NCBI GenBank assembly: GCA_949987565.1 | Contig: OX465121.1 | Coordinates: forward strand, 1,877,117 to 1,941,116 | DNA length: 64,000 bases | From: Luidia sarsii | Lineage: Eukaryota; Echinodermata; Asteroidea; Paxillosida; Luidiidae | Direction: 5' to 3' | In this document: positions 1 to 10,700 of the stretch, one piece after another | Numbering within the stretch: position 1 is the first letter of the stretch | Layout of the letters: every line of letters starts with the position of its first letter | The notes under the pieces: model-generated | What the model was told of the DNA's origin: nothing | The model's input: only the letters and a program-made list of their open reading frames with translations | Database searches by the model: none | Position numbers and translations under genes: made by a program

Positions 1-1110
1 ACCCCAACCACGGGCGGTTGAATGTCATACGTTTTGGACCAATCAGCGGTCAGTATGCTAATGAGGGGACACTATTTGGCAGGGGACACTATTTGGCATG
101 ACACCGGGTAACTTTCAATCCGGATACAGCCGTGCGTATTCACACTACGAACTCTCAACACGGATCATGTGCGGCGCCTGCGCGCTGTGGTGATTTTCTC
201 GCTCCCACAATGCCTTGCGACGCGCCAAGCTGCCGGATGTAGGCCTACCAGTTAAAAATAAATAGACTCCACACGCTTTCGCGAAAATATTTTCGTGAAG
301 CATGCGCGATTTAGAGGCCCCCCTAATTTGCGCGTTTCACGAAAAGCTTGCGCGAAGCATTCGCGAAGAAGGCAAGAAGCAACTCCCCTAAATGAAAATA
401 ATAACGACGAAACATTGTATAGCACCACCTATGCTGGCCTAATTGCTGCAGTGCCCTCAAATTTGGATGATTTTCACAGCAACGAATTTCCGTGCCCGCA
501 CAGTGCCGCCGTGCCCTTTTGCCTTTCGGCCGACGGGATAGTTGGGCAGATGGGACTATACCGGCCGCCGCACGGCCGTTAGCACAGCGCGCGTAAAATA
601 GAATCCAGACTGCTGTGAAACATTGCGCATTTTGTGCACAACATTGATTGCACAATAGATAGATTGTGCAACAACACGTGGTTGAGTTGCGTGCGACAGT
701 AGAACCATAGAACGATATGTCAAAGTTTGCGCGACCGTTATCACAGACTGCTGTTATACATTGCCCATTCTGTGCACAACGGTACGTCCTGTTGGGGTGT
801 CAACGAACTTTTCGTCTGTGGGTACGTGTTCTTCCGCCGAGTTTCGCGCCACACAACTCAACCCGGATCGGCGGTAGGGATCTCAACCCGGGGCGGTTCA
901 CACTATCGTTTTCGAACCGGTTCAAGCTGAAAAATGCATTTTCAATCCGGATCGAGATTTTCAACCCTGGTCCCTGCCAGGGTTTGTTTCGAGTCGGCTA
1001 GAGCATGCTACCCGGTTCGGAACCGGGTTGAAATTTTAGTAGTGTGAAAAGGGTTGAAAAAAATCTCGGGGTCGGAACCGGTTCCGACCCCGAGATTTTG
1101 GACAGTGTTA
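1..1110. other. Gene-free flank with CCGG-rich motifs and a 40-bp palindrome
   Basis: I recognise no gene here. Variants of aaccggtt, aacccgg and atccggatc recur between about 105 and 1030, as in subterminal repeats of DNA transposons. Positions 1060-1099 form a perfect 40-bp palindrome with arms aaaatctcggggtcggaacc and its complement. The stretch may be one old DNA transposon, but its outer ends and target duplication are not clear. Confidence 0.35.
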
Positions 1111-1347
1111 AAAGGCCTATAGACGCCCACGTGATCCTGCACGTATGAACTGGACTGCGGAGAGCGTGAGCTTGTCGAATAAATCTAACAGCGCCACTGT
1201 GTTCGCACGCCGATCAAAACGAGTAACGTAACTGAATGGGAGCGTCACCTCTAGTCTTATTTATAATCCCTATGGGTAGACCATAGAGCGTTATGGGTAG
1301 ACCACAGAGCTCTATGGGTAGACCATACTGGAGCTCTATAAATAAAC

Positions 1348-1714
1348 TAGAGTGCGCACTCCCCCGATCAACGCGCGGTACTAACGTGTGCCGACATGGA
1401 CGCACATCCGCCATTACCAAAGAGGGCAACTTCAGCTCGAAGTGCCCGAATGACGTAGCAATCGCGCGTAATATGAATGGGGATTACGGTAAAGCCGAAA
1501 CTCGGTTATGAATGTGGAAACTAAATGAGTGGTTTTTAGTACAAATGAAGGGAAAGACCGTCAATACCTCAAGGGATTGGCGAATTTTAATGTCCCATCT
1601 TCTTTTGTAAAAATTAAAATTAGTTTGCCCCGTAGAGATGCATTTGCCCTCTTTGGTAAAGGCGTCGCGGCCCCCTTGTCGGCAAGCATCACGCGACGAG
1701 TGCGCACTCTATAG
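1348..1714. mobile_element. Small foldback element (MITE-like)
   Basis: The ends are inverted copies of ctagagtgcgcactc (1348-1362) and gagtgcgcactctatag (1698-1714). Farther inward, ttaccaaagagggcaa near 1415 matches ttgccctctttggtaa near 1648. It carries no coding capacity I can recognise. It sits among several tatgggtagacc repeats (1269-1325, and in inverse near 1887-1935) that look like pieces of another repeat. Confidence 0.5.
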
Positions 1715-1884
1715 TTTAGATGGGTAGGTAACGGGTAGACCTTAAAGTCTGCCAAGTGAAATGCCGCACGTCATAACTGAATATTCATGAGTTTATCTCC
1801 CGATTGCGGGAGATCGATGGGTCCCGAAGTTAATTAATGCTAAGGAGTCATGGCGTACGGCATTTTACTTGGCCGCCTTTAGTA

Positions 1885-1937
1885 GGGTCTACCCATAGAG
1901 TTACAGTATAATTATATTATAACTCTATGGGTCTACC
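1885..1937. repeat. Hairpin with tatgggt(aga/cta)cc arms
   Basis: cccatagagtta and taactctatggg form a stem around an AT-rich loop. The same word occurs in direct orientation three times at 1269-1325, so this is probably the far end of a foldback repeat that includes the 1348-1714 element. Confidence 0.4.
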
Positions 1938-2581
1938 GTACTGCGGCTCTCGCAAAGCTTCCAAATGGAGACAGAGCCGGAGCCTGAGCCTAAGCCGGGT
2001 TTTGGAAAAGACCTTCACGAGCGGGAAATAAATCAACCATTCAGGAAAACGCTTGGTGTAGTTATAAAGGTGGTAATCAGAAGGTAAGTAAACATTGAGC
2101 AATATAAGTGAAATTGAATTATTAGCCCAAAAACTACCAATTTCTGAGGTAGTTGAAAAATAATTGTTCTTCTAATTATAGGATAAGTTGCTTTTTTGTA
2201 CAACTTTTGATAGAAATCCTTTATATATACTCCTTCTAACCACCGGCTTATTCAATTTCTCGCGTTGATCTCGCGAGAGTTTTGGCTGGGGTCGCGTCCA
2301 GTACACTGTACTAGTAGTTATTGGCGTAGAAATAATAATGGCGGGCTGAAAATGTAACGATAACTTGTAGTTGTACATGAATATCTTAACATATGAAAAG
2401 TACAGTGAAGAAATCTTAAATGTGACAGCCCTGGACGTATTATTGTTTTATTTTACATTATAATAAGGTAAGTCTAGTTATTTGGGTTGGTCTCGAACGG
2501 ATTCAGACCAGCTAAGTGCTGCTACTGCTAGTGCTAGTGCTACGCCTACACTGAATGCCCCTACACTTACACTGTACAGTG

Positions 2582-2741
2582 CTAGTCCGAGTAACTTGGA
2601 CCCGACAAGTCACCCTTTTTTTTAATCAAATGTTGAAAATTTTGAGATTCGGGTGACTGTAGCAGTGAAGGTCCCCGAATCTCAAATTTTCAAAATTCGA
2701 TAAAAAAGGGTGACTTGTCGGGTCCAAGTTACTCGGACTAG
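2582..2741. mobile_element. 160-bp foldback MITE
   Basis: Two arms of about 70 bp face each other. The outer ends read ctagtccgagtaacttgg and ccaagttactcggactag, and the arms also share gacaagtcaccctttttt. A single diverged arm of the same family lies at about 5672-5710 (ctagtctgagtaacttgg). There is no coding sequence, and the target duplication is not clear. Confidence 0.6.
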
Positions 2742-2754
2742 GGTCTAAACTCTA

Positions 2755-3036
2755 ATTAAGCATGGACTAAATCAGTAAATCGAGCCTTGGATTGGAAGTT
2801 GGAGGTCCAAGTTAGTCGAACTCGGAATCGGATGTACCTGTAAATAATGACATATGCACCCTGACATATCTGTTTTTAGTTAGTGTTAACTGTTATTGTG
2901 TTACTTGTGTTACTGTAGACGTAGTGTTAGTGTTACAACTTACATTTACTCGTTACGACGTTAGTTGTATTGTTACTGTTAGTGTTAGGCGTTACCGTAA
3001 TTAGCTGATTGCAAATAATAATTAATTTAAACGCAG
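2755..3036. other. Gene-free AT-rich spacer with gttagtgtta words
   Basis: I see no gene. Short gttagtg/tgttact words recur between about 2870 and 2990, giving a weak, low-complexity internal periodicity. Confidence 0.3.
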
Positions 3037-3152
3037 TGGCTATTGTATTGTTACGGCAGCCATAACACAGTTTCCATTTTCTATAGTTACGGCACTACAA
3101 CTGCGCATGTTTGAGAACACGTGCCAGATCGAACCACGAAGCTAGTAACATG

Positions 3153-3816
3153 TACCCCCAGAACTTTGGGGTTCTACGTCGTCCGCTGCTCTCCCGACCG
3201 GAACCCCACAGATAACTAGGCTTTTTTCCCATAGGCTTCTGTGTAACGTTCACAGTGCTGTGGCATAGGGATCAGCAGGTTCAGCATAACTCATAAAATA
3301 CTGCTTCATTTGGCCCAAGATTTCTAGCAAATGTGGTTTACATACCACGCACCTGTGTGCAACTGTCCATGTGACGAAAATGTGTCAATTTCCCCCAACA
3401 AAGGGGCAAAAACCTCCCGGTTCGGTCGCAAGATCCAAACGGCAGCGCCGCAACTGGCAGTCTGGTCCCCTGTACGTCTTCGCAGCTAGCCGCTATACCG
3501 TACTAGAGGGGACCAGACTGCCAGTTACGGAGCTGCCGTTTGAATCTTGCAACCGAAACGGGAGGTTTTCGCCCATTTTGGGGGGGAAATCGACATATTT
3601 TCGCCGAATGGACAGTTGCACACAGGTGCGTGGTATGTAAACCACATTTGCTAGAAATCTTGGGCCAAATGAAGCAGTATTTTATGAGTTATGCTGAACC
3701 TGCTGATCCCTATGCCACAGGGTTACACAGAAGCCTACGGGAAAAAAGCATAGTTATCTGTGGGGTTCCGGTCGGAAGAGCAGCGGACGACGTAGAACCC
3801 CACAGTTATGGGGGTA
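3153..3816. mobile_element. Foldback element A with 9-bp target duplication (MULE-like)
   Basis: The element begins tacccccagaac and ends ttatgggggta, with about 300-bp inverted arms meeting near 3480. The direct repeat agtaacatg flanks it at 3144-3152 and 3817-3825. Long inverted arms plus a 9-bp duplication fit Mutator-like elements, but no transposase is present, so the superfamily is inferred from structure only. Confidence 0.7.
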
Positions 3817-3831
3817 AGTAACATGCACACT

Positions 3832-5038
3832 AGTTGCGGTAACCGTAACCCTCATCCTCCCGAAGGTCGGAGACCTGAGGGTTACGGGAACGTATACAAA
3901 ATTATAGCGAGGTTTTTGTTTTTACCATTTTGGAAACACCACTGTCCCGATCGCCCCCTTTTTCCACCCTTTTGAAAATCGCCACACACAATCTAAGGAC
4001 ATGCACTTGATCCCAAATGTATACTGAATGTGATCAGATAACCCAAAACATCGTGGGTAAAATACTTTTCCGAAAAACGGGCAGAAACTCACCCAAATAC
4101 TGTCTGTAAATGTCCCGTCAACGTCTCCGCCAGGTTCGGAATCCGAACCTGGCGCCTCGACCAATCAGCGCTTAGTCTCGTGACGTATACCCGCACGACG
4201 GCTATTTGCTGTTTTGCAATAACAGTCCACACTCGTGGTGCGCGCGCAGGTCATCGCCCTGTGAAGAGCCGACTGGTACTGTATACAACCATGGATACAA
4301 CACGTGTGCTGTACATGTGATTGTACGGTACATGTGATTGTACAGTACATGTACATGTACCGTACATGTGCAAGCAGAGTACCAAAGAATACGCTTTGAT
4401 AATACACGTACATGTACATGTACTGTACACGTAATATACATGTACAACAGTACAGTGCACATGTATCATGTACATGTACAGTATGAACCCGTACGCTACG
4501 TACACACACGTGGTGGAGACCACTGTACAATCACATGTACCGTACAATCACATGTACAGCACACGTGTTGTATCCATGGTTGTATACAGTACCAGTCGGC
4601 TCTTCACAGGGCGATGACCTGCGCGCGCACCACGAGTGTGGACTGTTATTGCAAAACAGCAAATAGCCGTCGTGCGGGTATACGTCACGAGACTAAGCGC
4701 TGATTGGTCGAGGCGCCAGGTTCGGATTCCGAACCTGGCGGAGACGTTGACGGGACATTTACAGACAGTATTTGGGTGAGTTTCTGCCCGTTTTTCGGAA
4801 AAGTATTTTACCCACGATGTTTTGGGTTATCTGATCACATTCAGTATACATTTGGGATCAAGTGCATGTCCTTAGATTGTGTGTGGCGATTTTCAAAAGG
4901 GTGGAAAAAGGGGGCGATCGGGACAGTGGTGTTTCCAAAATGGTAAAAACAAAAACCTCGCTATAATTTTGTACATACGTTCCCGTAACCCTCAGGTCTC
5001 CGACCTTCGGGAGGATGAGGGTTACGGTTACCGCAACT
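3832..5038. mobile_element. Foldback element B with 11-bp target duplication and near-identical arms
   Basis: The outer ends are agttgcggtaacc and ggttacggttaccgcaact. The centre is near 4435, and each arm is about 600 bp. The two arms give mirror-image reading frames of equal length, so they differ very little. The direct repeat acatgcacact lies at 3821-3831 and 5039-5049. It was inserted next to foldback A, and its left duplication overlaps A's right one. The centre is a palindromic acatgt-rich simple repeat. No transposase is encoded. The 80- and 121-codon frames are mirror artefacts. Confidence 0.75.
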
Positions 5039-5049
5039 ACATGCACACT

Positions 5050-7564
5050 GACTTCGGAAGTGTGATGTTAGCTGGCGATGCTGCTGTGCGGCCGGCATGC
5101 TTGATCTTGATTTGTTGCATTTGCATGATACATGCCTCATTATGTGTTGCCACTGTTTGATTAAAGACAATTTAAACGTTGATTTATAATAGTTTTATAG
5201 TTTGTATAGTGATCTTTTAAACCTCCCTAAAATCGAATGACTGTCTTGTATTTTCTGCCGCCCCATGCACGCACTTGAAGTCGACATCGTAGTACAGTGC
5301 ATCGCTGACGACTTTGTTAATGTAAGGGACCTGTTTTTGTTGCTGATCTCATTGTGCAAGAGCTTCTTATAATATACCATTACGTGATTGTAAAAGACGC
5401 CTTTTCCCATTCCGATAATGACAGGGATATTGCTTCAAGACAAGCAAATTATGTGCCTACAGCCAGACAATTTGCCTTGTTTTTTGCTCCTGTACTGAGC
5501 TTAAGGTGGCGCTGCCTGTGCATGTGGGGTTTATACCCCATGCAACAAAATCTGCTATGTCCTCACGCTTGCACAGTTGCAGTGCCGTAACTATAGAAAA
5601 TGGAAATTGCGTTACGGCTGCCGTAACAATAGCCATTGTGTAATTTAGATTTATACAATAATACTATTATTACTAGTCTGAGTAACTTGGAGCCGACAAG
5701 TCACCTTTTTTTATCGAAATTTGGAATTTGGAGGGTTGGGTGACTGGTCCAAGTAAAGCTGGTACGGCAAGCTTGAATTTAAACTTTGAAAAGTACCCCC
5801 AACCGAAATCCCCAGATTTACCCCCCAAAACACCTGTGAAACCGTCCCATGCGCCCATTTTGGATTCCAATACTGGTCATTTTGTTTGGAAAAAAGGAAG
5901 AAACTCACCCGTTGATTGAGAAAATGTCTCTCCTGTCCGACGAGCCAAAATGCGGCGGCCATCTTTGATTTTGAACTGCACATGCAACTGCTACATGCAA
6001 ATCGATGATGTCTGTCAGGTTCGGGAGCACAGTGAGTCTGTGTTCTGTGAGTAAGTGTGTGATGCACGTGTTGAGCCGGCGGCGCCACAACTGTTTCCGT
6101 TCAGGAGCAACCTACACTGCGCACCCGAACTTGTCAGAACGTCATTACGATTACTAGTTAGTGTTTCCTGACGCATGCTAAGCTACAGCGCAACAATTTT
6201 TTAGGAAGTCAGCGTGAGCGATGTGGGTCACCGCCACTCGGAAAAATGCCTCAGGAAATAGTCATCAATATTAAAATATATAGAAACAGCTGCCACGGAG
6301 GGTCAGAGGTCGCGGACAGCACAAACATTTTTGTCAAGTTCTGGTCTTGCCTTGTTCATACAGTGCTCCCCACAAAAATTATACATCGTGGATTTACTGT
6401 CCTTTTCCGCCCTAAAGTGAGTGGAACGTGTCAGTCTGGTTTGAAATGGTCTGAGTACACACACTCACAGACTACTATATATATGCATTCACTGTAGCCC
6501 TTGTTCGACCATCAAAATCCAAAATGTTGAAAAAGGAGTAAAAGGCCTACAGTTACTGTAGCAATTTATTGACCATTCCGTCAGCTGAATTAGCATTGTT
6601 TTCCATGCACTAACACCAGCAGTCCAAGTTATTTTTACCTTATAAGTCTAAGGCTGAGTCAATTAGAATAATTGACTATTCAAATATTCGGTCTTCAATT
6701 CGATCAAATATTCAAATATTCGATCGCAATGATTGGCTGACCTCTGTTATGTGCACATTCGTTGGGTTTTTTTTTGGCGGGGGGGCAAAGAACCAAGTTG
6801 GATCTAGGGCACCAAGGCCTTTGTTGAGAAAAGGCAGGATCCCTGCTTGTGGCAGATATATGCAATTTTCCAACAAAGATCGTTTGGTGCGAGCAACAAG
6901 AAGTCAGCGGCTCTAAAAGGGTTGGATAAGTGGGATTGTACTATAGTATAAGTTGGATCTTTGATATATCTCGAAAAAATCAGGCATGCAATGCAGCATA
7001 TCTAATACATGTAGGCTGTGCACGCCGGTGAAAACGTGTAGTGCCAATGTTCATGACAACTGTAAACTTGTCCTGACCTCTTCTTGGTCTGTTCTCGTGC
7101 AGTTGCTCCATTTCGTTTACCAAATTGTATGAATGAACATGTCCGTACATGTATTTGGGTTTACGCACATACTGGCAACAAGTTTAGCTATGCATGTGAT
7201 TGCAGGATGCATTTTTATTGGATAATCATATAAATAAGGTAATTTTTGCTGGTAATTAAACATACTGCTAATGTGATGAGGTGTGTGGCATGCAATACAT
7301 GTGTAGGGGTGCCGTGTACTCAGAAATATGTTAGTTTTTGGCTTGGCAAAACGTAAGCATTTAACAGCATTACAATGTAGAAGAATGATATTCATTTATC
7401 TGAGAGACCATAGAGCTTAGTGGTTTTGAGACCAAGTTGGTAAGTAACTATGTTAATATATATTTGTCAAGGTGTGTGGATTTTCAATCAATCTGTTTCA
7501 GTATATGAAAGTTAATGTAATATGACATAAGACCATAAGTGCTGTGTTTATCTATTTTTTTCAG
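5050..7564. other. Intergenic region upstream of RAD21
   Basis: I see no confident gene. The stretch contains the right arm of the outer element, one MITE arm at about 5672, and unique sequence. A 5' non-coding exon and promoter of RAD21 must lie here or farther upstream. A gcggccatctttg word at about 5953, close to an inverted YY1-type site, and a possible donor ttg|gtaagt at 7440 are weak candidates only. Confidence 0.3.
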
Positions 7565-7742
7565 GTTTTATTGGAGAGGATAATATCACTAGTGCAAAAT
7601 GTTTTACGCACACTTTGTGCTGAGCAAGAAGGGTCCACTTGCTAGAATTTGGTTAGCAGCACATTGGGACAAAAAGTTGACGAAGGCACATGTATTTGAA
7701 ACCAATGTACCATCATGTGTCGACAGCATTATCCATCCAAAG
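7565..7742 (+). CDS. RAD21: RAD21 coding exon 1 (residues 1-48)
   Basis: The acceptor is tttttttcag at 7564 and the donor gtaagc begins at 7743. Bases 7565-7598 are 5' UTR and ATG is at 7599, so at least one upstream non-coding exon exists. It encodes the first helices of the N-terminal SMC3-binding domain and ends at phase 0. Confidence 0.93.
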
Positions 7743-10700
7743 GTAAGCTGAATAAAATAAAAATAAATTGGATTTTTAGGCTGACTAAAATGGATTCTTA
7801 GTAATGAACATCTGAAAAATATTTCTGAATGTGAATAAAAAGATTGAAAGCATATCTAAGAATAGAAAACAAATCAGAATTTCTCATAAAGCATGTTGCA
7901 GAGCTTATTGAATTATTTCACCTGAAAAATAAGATTGCTATTTAGCAAGGTATAATGAACATTTAGTTTGTACTGTATTTTGGACTACAAATTGCTGGTG
8001 AAAAAAAATACATAAAACAAAGATTGGAAATATCTTCCTCCGTGGTATATTTGACGACCTTAATCCGGACATGATGGAAACTTCGAGCACGTAAATATCC
8101 GTCACTCGCACACAATGTTCCGATAAAAAAACGATAGACATTTTGTTCTGCTGTTCTTGAATCAGTCAAGAGAGGGTGCCCCTATACAACTTCCGGATTA
8201 TTATTCTTTGGATTTCAAACTTAGGAGCATTTACCAGCAGCAGTTTACGTCCCCACTGTTGGGTATTAAACGCCCCATTGTCTGAAACCACAAGGGGGAT
8301 TTTTAACCGCAGATGTTTGGGATTTACGATGTCCCTTCTGGGCCATCATACAAACCGTCCCATTATCGGCGAGATGAAACAACGTTCACATGAAACCGCA
8401 GCACTGTGTGCATGCATGCGGCATTGAAAGGCGCGATCCCTGAATAAGGTTTGGTTTTTGACACGCCGCAGCGCCCGTAGTTTACAAAAGAAGTCGTCAT
8501 AAATGGGTCGAGAACATGCTCGTTAGTGTTCGGTCAGCAAAAATGATTGTTATAACCGGAGTCTCGTAGCGTGCATGCTCGTTCTACACAAATGCACAAA
8601 TTGATCAGTACTTTGAAAATATGCTCGTTACAACCGAGTTGTCATTATAATCAAGCTCGTCATAACGGGAGTCGACTGTATGTAAGAGCCAGCAGTTTCA
8701 AAAATATGGAATAATAGCCTAGTCTGATGAAAGGGTGTTTAGAAAGTCTGCTTGTCTACATATACTGAATCAATTGTCTTAGCTTACCGTATTTGATCTA
8801 CAGGTGTACATGTATGTGGTTTTCAGTGTATTTTGGTAATTTTTTATTTTAAATCTAGGTGAAGATGGCTTTGAGGACATCAGGCCATTTGTTGTTAGGA
8901 GTTGTACGTATACATAGCCGCAAAGCTAAGTACCTCCTAGCAGATTGCAATGAAGCCTTTGTCAAGATCAAAATGGCATTTCGACCTGGAGTAGTTGACC
9001 TTCCTGAGGAAAATCGAGAGGCAGCATTCACTGCTATTACACTACCAGAAGTCTTCCATGACTTTGACACATCAGTTCCAGATCTCAAGTAATTATTTAC
9101 CATGTGTTTTCTTGAACTTATTATTTTGTTTCAAGAAGAATTTTATGAGAGTTTTGCCCTACCGGTACTCGACATAAAAAGCACTCCTACTCAATGTTTA
9201 ATTAGCACCGCACACTTCGCCCTATACATACACGTGAGTCAATGCTGGCACAATCTGATGTCTGTGGCTTTTGTGAAGTGATTATCAACCCCAAAAATGG
9301 CCCACTGTGTGTAGTACAACAATTGGAGCTCAGAGTGACTGTTTGTGATTTCAGGTTTAAAATTCACCATAGTATTTTATTAAAGTGTACTGGCATGCTT
9401 TAGGCTTACAGTGTTACACAACACACAAATTTGAAAACACTCATTTTGAAAATGTAGTTTATGCTCTCTTTCTTGTCATACATAAGTGTTAGATTCTGAG
9501 TTCTGACCGTGAATTACATCTTCCTGTCCTTCATTAGTTTTTGTTTTTGGCCTTCATGCCCTTCTGAATGGCCTTTGTGCCTCTCCTTTTGACTCACGGC
9601 TTTCAAAATGGCCTGCCCTTCTAGTCTACAAAATTTCCAACCCTGAGAGTCATCATGAATACCCCTTAGCATTCATGGCTTCCACGTTTTGTGTATGTTA
9701 ATTGGTGTCGGTGCAAATTAGTGAGGTTTGAGAAAAACGTCAGGCCTGTGGTCTGAAATTAGACTGGGGGGTTGGAAATAGATTGAGCCCACATTGTTTG
9801 AAATATCTCATAAAGATTTTCCAGCTTTGACAACACTAGGCTGTTATTTCTGCAATTATTGCCGTTTGCCATGCTGGTTACATTGCGATTTGTTGTTGGC
9901 ATGTTTGTCTTTCATGTGTGGCACTATATCTTGAAATACCCTCAACACTTGCATGTAATTGTACTTACTGTAAACAAGAGTTTCTGTGGATCCTGTGATA
10001 TGCATTAATGTAGCATGGAACAGTAATACAAAGAGCAAATTTTTTTTAAAGTAATGTAGCTTTATATACATGTATTCAACTTACTATGACTCTTACAGCG
10101 ATGCTGAAGTGCAGAAACAGTTTACATTGAACCAGAGCAGAGTAGAGGAGATCACTATGAAGGAAGATTTAGGGTCCATTACGCTTGCACAAGATGATGG
10201 CTTTGGTAAGTATTGATTTTTTTCCTACCTATGACATTCCTTACCCAATGGACTGAAAACAATAAATAAATGTATATGGGAATTACAACAGAATTATGAA
10301 TGCTTAGATTTAAGATTTATTCATCTTTGAAAGCATTTGTGGTATAAATGAGGGTACAGTACCTAGTGTATTTGTCAATTCTATTCCTGTGGTTATGGAC
10401 AAAGGCACCTTTAAATTCAGTTAGTAATTTTCGCATTTTGAATTAAAAAAAGAATGTAAACGTAGAATATCAGTCCTTACAATATTGACTCCAGAGTGGA
10501 AAGGTAGACAATGAACACAAAACTGGCTCTTGGTTTGTCCACCATTGAGCTTTAAGAGGTCAAACCATCTACCAAGAAAGGCAAGTACATTGACTGGAAC
10601 AAAGGGAATCTCAACTTCCCCCCAGTGGAAACATGGAACCAGCTTGAAGACTCTGGATAATGACTTTCCAATTGACTGAGACCCAGATGCCCCAACAAGA

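Larger units (their letters stand above)
3037..5640. mobile_element. Outer inverted-repeat element, host of two nested insertions
   Basis: Left arm 3037-3107 and right arm about 5570-5640 are inverted copies, sharing for example ttccattttctatagttacg on the left and its complement on the right. Removing the two inner elements (3153-3816 and 3832-5038) leaves an element of roughly 0.7 kb. No transposase is visible. The outer flanks resemble each other only loosely, so the target duplication is uncertain. Confidence 0.5.

Noticed and set aside
3922..4946. Pair of identical 80-codon ORFs on opposite strands
   Set aside because: They are the two arms of foldback B read in mirror image, not a duplicated gene.
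6246..6497. 83-codon ORF upstream of RAD21
   Set aside because: No recognisable motif, splice evidence or codon signal. It could be chance in unique intergenic DNA.
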